Source: Ruegeria haliotis (GTDB lineage: Bacteria; Pseudomonadota; Alphaproteobacteria; Rhodobacterales; Rhodobacteraceae). From it: DNA of 64,000 nt. This document shows, one piece after another, positions 40,240 to 49,084 of this stretch. Position 1 is the stretch's first letter. Each line of letters starts with the position of its first letter. The position numbers were made by a program, and so were the translations under genes. The notes beneath the pieces were generated by a model. The model made no database searches, was not told the DNA's origin, and was given only the letters and a program-made list of their open reading frames with translations. The stretch lies in assembly GCF_013377785.1 (NCBI RefSeq), contig NZ_JABXWT010000003.1, forward strand, positions 349,041-413,040, read 5' to 3'.

Positions 40240-41580
40240 ATGGTTCGGGCCCTGGCACTGTCGGCTGCCCTGATCGCCGCGACCCCTCTTCTTGCAAAAG
40301 AGGGTCACGAGGCGGTCACTACCTTTTCCTTGGACAACGGCATGGATGTCGTGGTGGTCGAAGATCACCGCGCGCCGGTCGTGCAGCATATGGTCTGGTA
40401 CAAGGCCGGATCCGCAGATGAGCCAATCGGCTCTTCCGGTGTGGCGCATTTTCTCGAGCATCTGTTGTTCAAAGCCACCGACACGCTGGAGGCGGGCGAG
40501 CTGTCGGCTACCGTCGCGGCCAATGGCGGCAATGACAACGCCTTCACGTCTTACGATTACACGGCTTACTTTCAGCGCGTCGCAGCCGATCGGCTGGAGC
40601 TGATGATGCAAATGGAGGCGGACAGGATGCGTAATATCCGTCTGACCGAAAATGACATCGTCACCGAACGCGACGTGATCCTGGAAGAGCGCAACCAGCG
40701 TACCGAAAACAGTCCGCGCGCCCTGTTTGGCGAGCAGATGAGCGCCTCGCAATACCTCAACCATCGTTATGGCGTGCCGATCATCGGATGGAAGCACGAG
40801 ATGGAAGATCTGGACATGGAGGACGCGCTGTCGTTCTACCAAACCCACTATGCGCCCAATAACGCCATTCTTGTTGTGACCGGAGATGTGGAACCGGATG
40901 AAGTTCGCGCATTGGCGGACCAATATTATGGCGTGATCCCGGCAAATCCAGACTTGCCTGAGCGCGTTCGCTCTCAGGAGCCGCCGCAAACTGCCGAGCG
41001 CCGCCTGACCTACAAGGATCCGCGCGTCGCACAGCCTTATGTGCAGCGCAGCTATCTGGCACCTGAACGCGACCCGGGGGAACAGGAAACAGCAGCTGCG
41101 CTGTTCTTGTTGGCTGAATTGTTGGGTGGCGGCACAACGTCTTACCTGAACGAGAAGTTGCAATTCGAGGACCAGAAGGTCGTCTATGCCGGTGCTTTCT
41201 ATCGCGGCGTATCACTGGATGATACGACCTTTGATCTGTTGGTGGTTCCGGCCGAAGGCGTGTCTCTGCAAGAGGCAGAAGAGGCCATGGATCAGACCGT
41301 TGCCGATTTTATCGCCGAGGGTGTGAACGAAGAGGATCTGAACCGGATCAAGATGCAGCTGCGCGCCGCTCAGATTTATGCGCGCGACAATGTTGATGGC
41401 ATTGGCAACCGCTATGGCCGGGCATTGACCACCGGTTTGACGGTCGAGGACGTTCAAGCCTGGCCCGAGGTTCTACAGGCGGTTACCGGCGATGAAATCA
41501 TCGCCGCCGCCCGCGAGGTCCTGCAACCCGAGGCGTCGGTTACCGGCTGGATGATGCGCGACGATGAGGTGACGCAATGA
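40240..41580 (+). CDS. M16 zinc protease, catalytic member
   Basis: A metalloprotease of the pitrilysin/processing peptidase family, 446 residues, with a signal peptide (ALALSAALIAATPLLA), so periplasmic. The inverted zinc motif HFLEH is present, with the downstream Glu in the following helix (ERDVILEERNQR). The C-terminal half is a second, inactive M16 fold. GGAGG lies about seven bases before the ATG at 40240. It overlaps the next gene by four bases (ATGA); such pairs form heterodimers. Confidence 0.92.
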   Translation: MVRALALSAALIAATPLLAKEGHEAVTTFSLDNGMDVVVVEDHRAPVVQHMVWYKAGSADEPIGSSGVAHFLEHLLFKATDTLEAGELSATVAANGGNDNAFTSYDYTAYFQRVAADRLELMMQMEADRMRNIRLTENDIVTERDVILEERNQRTENSPRALFGEQMSASQYLNHRYGVPIIGWKHEMEDLDMEDALSFYQTHYAPNNAILVVTGDVEPDEVRALADQYYGVIPANPDLPERVRSQEPPQTAERRLTYKDPRVAQPYVQRSYLAPERDPGEQETAAALFLLAELLGGGTTSYLNEKLQFEDQKVVYAGAFYRGVSLDDTTFDLLVVPAEGVSLQEAEEAMDQTVADFIAEGVNEEDLNRIKMQLRAAQIYARDNVDGIGNRYGRALTTGLTVEDVQAWPEVLQAVTGDEIIAAAREVLQPEASVTGWMMRDDEVTQ

Positions 41581-42887
41581 AACGGATTTTCGCAACCCTG
41601 ATCGCCATCACTCTCGCCTTGCCTGCATGGGCCGAGATCGAAATTCAGGAGGTGACATCTCCCGGTGGTATCAAGGCCTGGCTGGTCGAGGATCAGTCGA
41701 TCCCGTTCACCGCGCTTGATCTGCGGTTCCGGGGTGGTACGTCGCTTGATGATCCGGACACGCGCGGGGCGATCTATCTGATGAGCGGGCTGATCGAAGA
41801 AGGCGCCGGCGACATGGATGCCCGCACCTATGCGCGTGAACTGGAATCTCTGGCAGCCTCGTTCGGCTATAGCGCCAGTGACGACACGGTGTCTATCTCG
41901 GCAAAGTTTCTGACCGAGAATCGTGAGGACGTGATCAATCTGTTGCGCACGACGATTCACGAACCGCGCTTTGATCAGGACGCCGTTGATCGGGTGAAGG
42001 CTCAGATTCTGTCTGGCCTGAAATCAGATCTGAAGGACCCCAATGATATTGCGGGTCGCAGCTTTGCGGAAATGGCCTATGGCGATCATCCGTACGGGTC
42101 CGAGGGTAAAGGCACGATGGACAGCGTTTCGGCCCTGACGCGCGACGATGTCGTGACCGCCTATGGCAGCGTCTTCGCCAAGGACCGCCTGTATGTGGGG
42201 GCCGTCGGGGACATCTCCGCAGCAGAGTTGGGCACATTGCTGGACAAATTGCTGGCCGACCTGCCGGAAACCGGTAAACCTATTCCAGACCGGGCTGAGG
42301 TCACCATCCCCGGGGGCGTGAACGTCGTGGATTTCGACACACCGCAATCCGTGGCGCTATTTGGGCAAAAGGGTATTGATCGGGACGACCCGGATTTCTT
42401 TGCCGCTTACATCCTGAACCATATCATCGGCGGCGGCGGGTTCGAAAGCCGCCTGATGCAGGAGGTCCGCGAAAAGCGGGGTCTGACCTATGGGGTTTAT
42501 TCCTATCTGGTGCCAAAGGATCTGGCCTCGGTCTACCTGGGGTCGGTGTCTTCGGCCAATGATCGCATCGCGGACGCGGTTGAGGTGATCCGCAACGAGT
42601 GGGCGCGCGCCGCCACTGAGGGCGTGACACAGAATGAACTGGATGACGCCAAGACCTATCTGACCGGTGCCTATCCGCTGCGCTTTGATGGTAACGGCCA
42701 GATTGCCGGGATCATGGTGGGCATGCAGATGGAAGGTCTGCCCATCGACTACATCGCCACCCGCAACGACAAGGTGAACGCGGTGACGCTGGACGATGTG
42801 AACCGCGTCGCGTCCGAGTTGCTGGACCCGGATGGGTTGCACTTTACTGTGGTGGGTAAGCCGGTTGGGCTTGAAACCACGAACTGA
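41577..42887 (+). CDS. M16 protease, non-catalytic partner
   Basis: A 436-residue exported M16 protein (signal peptide ATLIAITLALPAWA). The zinc motif is absent: YLMSGLIEEGAGD replaces HxxEH. The Arg/Tyr pair that holds the substrate is kept (VREKRGLTYGVYSYL). This is how the non-catalytic beta subunit of heterodimeric M16 proteases looks. Coupled by ATGA overlap to the active member. A terminator follows. Confidence 0.9.
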   Translation: MKRIFATLIAITLALPAWAEIEIQEVTSPGGIKAWLVEDQSIPFTALDLRFRGGTSLDDPDTRGAIYLMSGLIEEGAGDMDARTYARELESLAASFGYSASDDTVSISAKFLTENREDVINLLRTTIHEPRFDQDAVDRVKAQILSGLKSDLKDPNDIAGRSFAEMAYGDHPYGSEGKGTMDSVSALTRDDVVTAYGSVFAKDRLYVGAVGDISAAELGTLLDKLLADLPETGKPIPDRAEVTIPGGVNVVDFDTPQSVALFGQKGIDRDDPDFFAAYILNHIIGGGGFESRLMQEVREKRGLTYGVYSYLVPKDLASVYLGSVSSANDRIADAVEVIRNEWARAATEGVTQNELDDAKTYLTGAYPLRFDGNGQIAGIMVGMQMEGLPIDYIATRNDKVNAVTLDDVNRVASELLDPDGLHFTVVGKPVGLETTN

Positions 42888-42894
42888 TTGTATG

Positions 42895-42918
42895 GGGGTG
42901 AGCTGTGCTCACCCCTTT
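42895..42918 (+). terminator. Intrinsic terminator of the M16 operon
   Basis: GGGGTGAG, loop CTGTG, CTCACCCC, then TTTCT. It overlaps the 3' end of the convergent SDR gene. Confidence 0.8.
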
Positions 42919-43718
42919 CTCATACTGCGCAGCATCTGCCCCATCATCTGACCGAACTTGCCCGAGCCGCGTTGATACAGCGCGCCATCGACGGCCAGAA
43001 TCGTTCCGCTGATATAGCTGGCCATGTCCGAGCTGAGGAACAGGCAAGCATTGGCCACGTCTTGTGGCTGTCCCCAGCGACCAAGCGGTACATCCCGACG
43101 CAGCTGTTCACCGGCATCCGGGGTGGGGGCCAAGCGCTTGGCGCCTTCGGTCCCTTCGATGAAGCCGGGAACGACCGAGTTCACTCGGATGCCCTCGACG
43201 CCCCATTCCATCGACAGAGTGCGGGTAATCTGGTCCACACCTGCTTTGGCCGCGCAGACATGGGCTTGACCTTCATAGGGCAGGTAGGATTGCGGGGCTG
43301 ATATGTTGATGATGCTGGCGCCGGGGCGCTTGAGGTAAGGGTACGCCCCCTTCATCACGTGGATCGTACCCATCAGGTCGATATCAATCACCGTCTTGAA
43401 CGCGTTCACCGACATCTCGGCCGCCAAGGCCGGGAAATTGCCCGCTGCGCCCGAGACCAGAACGTCGAAATCGCCGAACGCCTCGTAGAACTGTTTCAGG
43501 CCATCTGCCACTGCGTCAGGATCGCGTACATCGAACGCAACGCCCATTGCGTCGGACGCACCAGCCTCTTTCAGCGCAACGACGGTGTCATCAACCTTTT
43601 CCTGAGACCGACTGGCCACCGCCAGTTTGGCACCCGAGGCCGCGAAGGCCTCGGCAATGCCGCGATTGATGCCGCTGGTGCCGCCGATCACGATGACGGT
43701 CTTTCCTGAAAAATCCAT
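42909..43718 (-). CDS. SDR family, 2,4-dienoyl-CoA reductase (DECR2)-like
   Basis: A 269-residue short-chain dehydrogenase. The cofactor site IGGTSGINRG and ISAPQSYL with Ser140 are present. The usual catalytic Tyr is missing: in GQAHVCAAKAG the Lys is 158 and the residue four before it is Val154. Loss of this Tyr, and the following TLSMEWGVEGIRVNSVVPGFIEGTEG, are traits of peroxisomal-type 2,4-dienoyl-CoA reductases. The likely role is beta-oxidation of unsaturated acyl-CoA, parallel to FadH. It is 25 bases after the ALDH16-type gene on the same strand and may share its transcript. Confidence 0.78.
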   Translation of the reverse strand: MDFSGKTVIVIGGTSGINRGIAEAFAASGAKLAVASRSQEKVDDTVVALKEAGASDAMGVAFDVRDPDAVADGLKQFYEAFGDFDVLVSGAAGNFPALAAEMSVNAFKTVIDIDLMGTIHVMKGAYPYLKRPGASIINISAPQSYLPYEGQAHVCAAKAGVDQITRTLSMEWGVEGIRVNSVVPGFIEGTEGAKRLAPTPDAGEQLRRDVPLGRWGQPQDVANACLFLSSDMASYISGTILAVDGALYQRGSGKFGQMMGQMLRSMRKG

Positions 43719-43743
43719 GTGGGCCTCCGCTGATGCGGGTGCC

Positions 43744-46077
43744 CTATTCGCCGTAGGGCACCCAGATGTTCTTGATTTCGGTCGCAGCCTGAAGGAAGCG
43801 GCGGGAATGGTCCATGCTCCAATCGAATGCCGTCGCGTTATTGACCCAGGTGCGTTTCAGGTTTCCAGCTGAGACGACCTCGATCTCCTTCGACAGGTCC
43901 GTCGATGAGAACGACCAGACAGCATCCACGTTCAGATGCGAGGCCAGCGGTTTCGCCAGTTCTGCGTGGCTGCCGGTCAGGATGTTGACCACACCTGCAG
44001 GGACGTCCGATGTCTCCAGAATCTGATAGAAATCCGTCGCCGCCAGCGGATAAGGTTCGGACGCGGCCAGAACGACCCGGTTGCCCATCGCAATCGCCGG
44101 GGCCATGGTCGAGACCAGACCCAACAGAGGTGCGTCGTCGGCACACAAAGCTCCGATGACGCCAACAGCCTCTTTCATGGCAATCGCCACGCCCCGGATC
44201 GGAACGCCATGCACCTGACCGTCATACTTATCAGCCCAGGCCGCAGCGGTGAACAGGCGCTGGATCGAGGCTTCGACCTCTTTCGCACCGTCCTTCTTGC
44301 CAGTCATGGCATCGATACGGGCTGCGAATTCATCAGCGCGGGCTGAGAGGTTTTCACCGATGTAATACAGGATCTGCGCACGCAGATGGCCGGTGGTGTT
44401 AGACCAGCCCTTTGCGCCAGCCGCAGCCTCAACCGCGTTGCGCACATCCTTGCGATTGGCTAGGCCGACATGACCCAACAGGCCGGATTTGCCCCAGATC
44501 GGTTTCGAATAGCCACTGTCAGGTCGCGCCTGTTTACCGCCGATGTACATCTTGGCGGTACGGTCGATGGGATCAACCGGGGCACCCTCGCCTGTTACGG
44601 CCTCGACTTTTGCCAATGGCTTGGTTTTGCTTTTGGGCTTGGTATAGGCACTCAGACCTTCCCAGCCACCTTCGCGGCCAAAACCGCTTTCCCGCACACC
44701 GCCGAATCCGGCAGCTGCGTCAAATAGGTTGGTGGCGTTCACCCAGACCACGCCCGCAACCAGCTTGGGCGCGATGTCCAGGGCAAGGTTCACATTCTCG
44801 GTCCAGACAGTCGCGGCCAGCCCGTAGCGGGTGTTATTGGCCAGCTCCACCGCCTCGGCAGGCGTGCGGAAGGTGGATGACACCAGCACCGGGCCAAAGA
44901 TCTCTTCCTGCATCAGCGGATCGGACGTTTCGAGGCCTGAGATCAGTGTCGGCGGGTAGTAGCATCCGTTCGCAGGCAACTCACAAGCAGCCTGATATAC
45001 GTGACCGGCGGTGTTGCTTTCGACCATGCCTTTGATGGTTTGCAACTGGACCGGGTCTACAACCGCGCCCACATCGATACATTTGTCCAGCGGATCACCG
45101 ATGCGCAACTTGTCCATCCGGGCGCGCAACTTAGCGTGGAAGTGGTCCGCGATGCCCTCCTGCACCAGCAGGCGTGAGCCCGCACAGCAGACCTGACCCT
45201 GATTGAACCAGATGGCGTCGACCAGACCTTCAATGGCGGAATCGATATCAGCGTCGTCGAAGACGACATAGGCTGACTTGCCGCCCAGCTCCAATGTCAG
45301 CGCCTTGCCCGAACCACCGGTCGCCTCGCGAATGCGGCGGCCCACGACTGTTGAGCCGGTGAAGGCGATCTTGTCCACGTCCGACGCAACAATCATTTCG
45401 CCGACTGTTCCATCGCCGGTGACGATGTTAACCACGCCCTTGGGCAGCCCGGCCTGCGAACAGATATCGGCAAACAGCAGCGCGGTCAGCGAAGTGTATT
45501 CGGCAGGCTTCAAAACCACCGCGTTGCCCATGGCCAAAGCCGGAGCAATCTTCCACGCCAGCATCAACAGTGGGAAGTTCCACGGAACAATCTGCCCACA
45601 CACACCCAGCGCTTGTGCCTCTGGCAGTTCGCTGTCCATCAGCTGGGCCATGCCCGCGTGGTAGTAGAAGTGGCGTTGCACCAGCGGAATGTCGATGTCG
45701 CGCGATTCGCGGATCGGTTTGCCATTGTCGAGGCTCTCCAGCACGGCAAACAGGCGCGAGTGTTTCTGCAGCAAACGCGCAATCGCATAAAGGTACCGCG
45801 CACGACCCGCACCGCCCAGCTTCTCCCACTTGGGTTGCGCCTTGCGGGCGGCGTTGACAGCGGCGTCCACATCCGCCTGTTTCGCCTGTGTCAGCGTTGC
45901 CAAAACTTCGCCTGTCGCCGGGTTGCGGCTTTCGAACCCTTTGCCCGGTTTAGTGAAGGCCCCATCGATGAAATGGCCGAACTTGTCGCCCTGATCGACC
46001 AGCCAGGCCAATGCCTCGGCGGCGCTTTCGGGGGCGGGGCCATAGTCCATGGTCTCGAAGATTTCTTTGACTGTCAT
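43744..46077 (-). CDS. Two-domain ALDH16-type aldehyde dehydrogenase
   Basis: A 777-residue fusion of two ALDH folds. The first is complete: VPWNFPLLML, FTGSTVVGRR, LELGGKSAYVVF with Glu263, GQVCCAGSR with catalytic Cys297, and EEIFGPVL. The second (from about residue 510) keeps the fold (IGALCADDAPLLGL, AMGNRVVLAASEPYPLAA, GVVNILTGS) but has no catalytic Cys. This is the layout of ALDH16, for which an active bacterial enzyme is known in Loktanella. It follows deoC, whose product acetaldehyde is a sensible substrate. The ATG at 46077 was chosen over a TTG at 46095. Confidence 0.88.
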   Translation of the reverse strand: MTVKEIFETMDYGPAPESAAEALAWLVDQGDKFGHFIDGAFTKPGKGFESRNPATGEVLATLTQAKQADVDAAVNAARKAQPKWEKLGGAGRARYLYAIARLLQKHSRLFAVLESLDNGKPIRESRDIDIPLVQRHFYYHAGMAQLMDSELPEAQALGVCGQIVPWNFPLLMLAWKIAPALAMGNAVVLKPAEYTSLTALLFADICSQAGLPKGVVNIVTGDGTVGEMIVASDVDKIAFTGSTVVGRRIREATGGSGKALTLELGGKSAYVVFDDADIDSAIEGLVDAIWFNQGQVCCAGSRLLVQEGIADHFHAKLRARMDKLRIGDPLDKCIDVGAVVDPVQLQTIKGMVESNTAGHVYQAACELPANGCYYPPTLISGLETSDPLMQEEIFGPVLVSSTFRTPAEAVELANNTRYGLAATVWTENVNLALDIAPKLVAGVVWVNATNLFDAAAGFGGVRESGFGREGGWEGLSAYTKPKSKTKPLAKVEAVTGEGAPVDPIDRTAKMYIGGKQARPDSGYSKPIWGKSGLLGHVGLANRKDVRNAVEAAAGAKGWSNTTGHLRAQILYYIGENLSARADEFAARIDAMTGKKDGAKEVEASIQRLFTAAAWADKYDGQVHGVPIRGVAIAMKEAVGVIGALCADDAPLLGLVSTMAPAIAMGNRVVLAASEPYPLAATDFYQILETSDVPAGVVNILTGSHAELAKPLASHLNVDAVWSFSSTDLSKEIEVVSAGNLKRTWVNNATAFDWSMDHSRRFLQAATEIKNIWVPYGE

Positions 46078-46125
46078 GACTTCATCTTTTCCCAAATACT
46101 CACTGTCCCGATCTTCGCCACTGGC

Positions 46126-47124
46126 CTAGCCAATTGAATGACGATAACCGGCGGAATACGCGCCGGTAACATAGTGTTCCAACTGCCGTTCAATATCGCC
46201 CAGTAAGGACGACGCGCCAAAGCGGAACAGGTCTGGTTCCAACCAGCGGTCGCCCAGCTCATCCTTGATCAAAGACAGGTAGACGAGGGCATCCTTGGCC
46301 TTGGAAATTCCACCGGCGGGCTTATACCCGACGCGGTATCCGGTGCGGTCATAGTACTCGCGGATTGCCCGGATCATCACCAATGACACGGGTAGGGTGG
46401 CGTTTACGCTTTCCTTGCCGGTCGAGGTCTTGATGAAATCCGCCCCCGCCATCATGCACACCAGCGAGGCGCGCGCCACGTTGCGCAAGCTACCCAATTC
46501 GCCCGTCGCAAGGATGGCTTTGACGTGAGCGTCGCCGCAGGCAGCCCTGAACGCTTTCATCTCGTCATATAGCGCCTGCCAGTCGCCGGACAGCACGTGA
46601 CGGCGTGAGATCACGATGTCGATCTCCTCGGCGCCAGCTTTGACGCTTTCCTCGATTTCAGCGACACGCAGATGAAAAGGCGACAGTCCCGCAGGAAAGC
46701 CGGTAGATACTGCGGCGACCGGGATGCCGGTCCCTTTCAGCGCATCTACAGCCGTTTCGATCATGTCGTGGTAGACGCAGACTGCTCCGGTCGTGATCGG
46801 CGGCATGTCCAGTGCGTCCAGGGCCCAGGGCGCCACGGGTTGCCGTGCCTTGGCGCACAGGCGACGCACACGGCCAACGGTGTCGTCGCCTGACAAGGTG
46901 GTCAGGTCGATCATTGTGATCGCCTTCAGCAGCCACGCGGCCTGATACTCTTTCTTGACCGAGCGACGCCCGGGCAGGGTCGCGGCGCGGCGCTCAACAG
47001 CCGATGTGTTGACCTGTACGGCGCGCACCCAATCCAGATCCAGCGCCATTCCGGGGTTCCGGGGTTCGGTCACTTGCGGCAGATGCGCTGTGTGCACGGG
47101 GCTTTCTGAGCTCTGCGTTTCCAT
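46126..47124 (-). CDS. deoC: Deoxyribose-phosphate aldolase
   Basis: Cleaves deoxyribose-5-phosphate to glyceraldehyde-3-phosphate and acetaldehyde; cytoplasmic; class I aldolase. The 332-residue protein has ITMIDLTTLSGDDT, AEEIDIVISRRHVLSGDW, VKAILATGELG and ADFIKTSTGK with the Schiff-base Lys, and GYKPAGGISKAKDA. It is longer than E. coli DeoC because of an N-terminal extension, as in animal and many alphaproteobacterial DeoC proteins. The ATG at 47124 has AAGGAAG upstream. First gene of deoC-ALDH16. Divergent from sitA, sharing a regulated intergenic region. Confidence 0.94.
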   Translation of the reverse strand: METQSSESPVHTAHLPQVTEPRNPGMALDLDWVRAVQVNTSAVERRAATLPGRRSVKKEYQAAWLLKAITMIDLTTLSGDDTVGRVRRLCAKARQPVAPWALDALDMPPITTGAVCVYHDMIETAVDALKGTGIPVAAVSTGFPAGLSPFHLRVAEIEESVKAGAEEIDIVISRRHVLSGDWQALYDEMKAFRAACGDAHVKAILATGELGSLRNVARASLVCMMAGADFIKTSTGKESVNATLPVSLVMIRAIREYYDRTGYRVGYKPAGGISKAKDALVYLSLIKDELGDRWLEPDLFRFGASSLLGDIERQLEHYVTGAYSAGYRHSIG

Positions 47125-47238
47125 CATCACTTCCTTTGGGAGGTTTGTGCCAAAATCGCACGGGATGCGGTCGAATGGAAGGTGTGTGGCGCGATAAGGT
47201 TCAAATTTTTTGACCAAATGGACAAAAACAGCCTTTTT

Positions 47239-47253
47239 TGCGAATAGTTCTCA
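47239..47253 (+). promoter_or_regulatory. Fur-family box 1 upstream of sitA
   Basis: TGCGAATAGTTCTCA: a 7-1-7 dyad close to TGAGAAT-n-ATTCTCA, the classic Fur-type half-site pair. It is 31 bases before box 2. Fur or the manganese-sensing Mur is the likely binder. Confidence 0.6.
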
Positions 47254-47259
47254 ATTGCG

Positions 47260-47288
47260 TTGACTTATTTGCGAATGGTTCTCATATT
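47260..47288 (+). promoter_or_regulatory. sitA promoter
   Basis: -35 TTGACT (47260-47265), a 17-base spacer, -10 CATATT (47283-47288). Box 2 lies inside the spacer, so binding there would block RNA polymerase. The predicted start near 47295 gives a 26-base leader to the ATG at 47321. Confidence 0.6.
47270..47284 (+). promoter_or_regulatory. Fur-family box 2, inside the sitA promoter
   Basis: TGCGAATGGTTCTCA, the same as box 1 except one base. It overlaps the spacer of the sitA promoter. Confidence 0.65.
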
Positions 47289-47320
47289 CATTCTCAGACA
47301 AACCCGAGATGAGGCCGAAC

Positions 47321-48274
47321 ATGATTCGTCGCAGTTTCCTTGCAGCACTTGCCTTTGCCGCAGCTTTGCCTGTGGCCGCCTGGGCGGAGGCACCGCTTAA
47401 AGTGGTCGCCACGACCGGCATGATTGCGGATGCAGCGCGTCAGATCGGCGGCGATCAGGTCGAGGTCAAAGGTCTGATGGGTCCGGGCGTCGACCCGCAT
47501 GCCTATCGCCAAACCCGCACCGATATCGTGGCCATGACCCGCGCTGATCTGGTGCTGTGGCACGGCCTGTATCTGGAAGCGCAGATGGGGGATTTCTTTC
47601 ACGATCTTGAACGCAAGCGGACTGTGGTTGCCGTGGCAGAGGGCGTCGATAAATCCAAGCTGCGCGCGCATGACGACTATGCCGACAAATATGATCCACA
47701 TGTTTGGATGAGCCCGGTTCTGTGGCGCGATGTCGTGGTTCAGGTGCAAAAGGCCCTGACAGAAGCACGGCCCGAATCGGCGGATACATTCGCTGCCAAC
47801 ACGCAGGCGTTTCTGGCGGAAATCGACCAGTTGGATGCCTATGGAAAACAAGTGCTTACCGCCGTTCCCGAAAACAACCGCGTGTTGGTCACAGCCCATG
47901 ATGCCTTTGGTTATTTCGGTGCGGAATATGGTTATGAGGTGTTGGGCATTCAGGGCATCTCGACCCAGTCCGAGGCTGGTCTGAACCGGATCGGAGAGCT
48001 GGTTGACACGCTGGTGGATCGTCAGCTGACTGCAGTGTTCGTGGAAAGCTCGGTTTCGGACCGGTCGATGCGGGCGCTAATTGAAGGGGCTGCGGCCAAA
48101 GGGCACGATGTGGCGATCGGCGGCGAGCTGTATTCGGATGCCATGGGCGTACCGGGCACTTATGAAGGCACCTATATCGGGATGCTGGATCACAACATCA
48201 CCGTGATTGCGGGGGCGTTGGGCGCGGATGTGCCTGCGCGCGGCATGAATAGCAAACTTTCGGCGGGGTTTTAA
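47321..48274 (+). CDS. sitA: Metal ABC transporter substrate-binding protein (SitA type)
   Basis: A periplasmic zinc/manganese/iron binding protein of the ZnuA/SitA/PsaA family, 317 residues. It has a signal peptide (FLAALAFAAALPVAAWA). Metal ligands should include His60 (GVDPHAY), the His of YDPHVWM, a Glu in VFVESSVSDR and the Asp of GMLDHN. Manganese or ferrous iron is more likely than zinc because there is no His-rich loop. The ATG at 47321 was chosen: GAGG lies six bases upstream and the predicted transcript starts near 47295; the ATG at 47309 would have only 14 leader bases. First gene of sitABCD. Confidence 0.9.
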   Translation: MIRRSFLAALAFAAALPVAAWAEAPLKVVATTGMIADAARQIGGDQVEVKGLMGPGVDPHAYRQTRTDIVAMTRADLVLWHGLYLEAQMGDFFHDLERKRTVVAVAEGVDKSKLRAHDDYADKYDPHVWMSPVLWRDVVVQVQKALTEARPESADTFAANTQAFLAEIDQLDAYGKQVLTAVPENNRVLVTAHDAFGYFGAEYGYEVLGIQGISTQSEAGLNRIGELVDTLVDRQLTAVFVESSVSDRSMRALIEGAAAKGHDVAIGGELYSDAMGVPGTYEGTYIGMLDHNITVIAGALGADVPARGMNSKLSAGF

Positions 48275-48278
48275 AGCG

Positions 48279-49082
48279 ATGTTGGAGCTTGCGGCAGTAC
48301 AGGGTGTCTCGATCGAGGATCAAAGCGTTGCGGGAAGCCCGCTGGCCATACGGGGGCTGACCGTATCTTACGGACAGAAACCCGCCGTGTTTTCGGTGGA
48401 CATGACTGTGCAACCGGGCGCGATGACAGCGATCATCGGGCCGAACGGGGCAGGCAAGTCAACACTGCTCAAGGCTGCTTTGGGAATCGTGTCACCTCTG
48501 TCGGGTCAAGTGACGGTGTTTGGCAAACCTCTGGGCGAGCAGCGCGCACGCATTGCCTATGTTCCGCAGCGCGCCAGCGTGGATTGGGATTTTCCGACCC
48601 GGGTGATCGACGTGGTGCTGATGGGCTTGTCACGGCAGCTGGGCCTGTTGGGTCGTGTCCGCGCGCGCCATAAGGCGGGCGCGATGGACTGTCTGCACCG
48701 GGTCGGGATGCGGGATTTTGCGGATCGTCAGATCGGGCAGTTATCCGGGGGACAGCAGCAACGCGTCTTTCTGGCTCGTGCCTTGGCGCAGGATGCCGAT
48801 CTGTATCTGTTGGACGAGCCGTTTGCCGGTGTAGATGCGGCCACTGAAAAGGCAATCATCGCCGTATTGAAATCGCTAAGGGAATCCGGAAAGACCGTTG
48901 TTGTCGTGCATCATGACCTGGCAACCGTCACCGACTATTTTGACCATGTTTTCCTGATCAATACACGGAAAGTGGCCGAAGGTCCTGTGGCGGAAGCGTT
49001 CACAGCCGAAACCTTGCAATCCGCCTATGGAGGTCGTCTGGCAACTGCGCAGATTGACCAGATTTCACGCGCATTGGGGTGA
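48279..49082 (+). CDS. sitB: Metal ABC transporter ATP-binding protein (SitB type)
   Basis: The ATPase of the importer, inner face of the membrane, 267 residues. Walker A is GPNGAGKSTLL, the signature is LSGGQQQRVFLARA, Walker B is LYLLDEPFAG, and the switch His is in VVVHHDLATV. Its start is 4 bases after the sitA stop. It ends just before sitC. Confidence 0.92.
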   Translation: MLELAAVQGVSIEDQSVAGSPLAIRGLTVSYGQKPAVFSVDMTVQPGAMTAIIGPNGAGKSTLLKAALGIVSPLSGQVTVFGKPLGEQRARIAYVPQRASVDWDFPTRVIDVVLMGLSRQLGLLGRVRARHKAGAMDCLHRVGMRDFADRQIGQLSGGQQQRVFLARALAQDADLYLLDEPFAGVDAATEKAIIAVLKSLRESGKTVVVVHHDLATVTDYFDHVFLINTRKVAEGPVAEAFTAETLQSAYGGRLATAQIDQISRALG

Positions 49083-49084
49083 TC

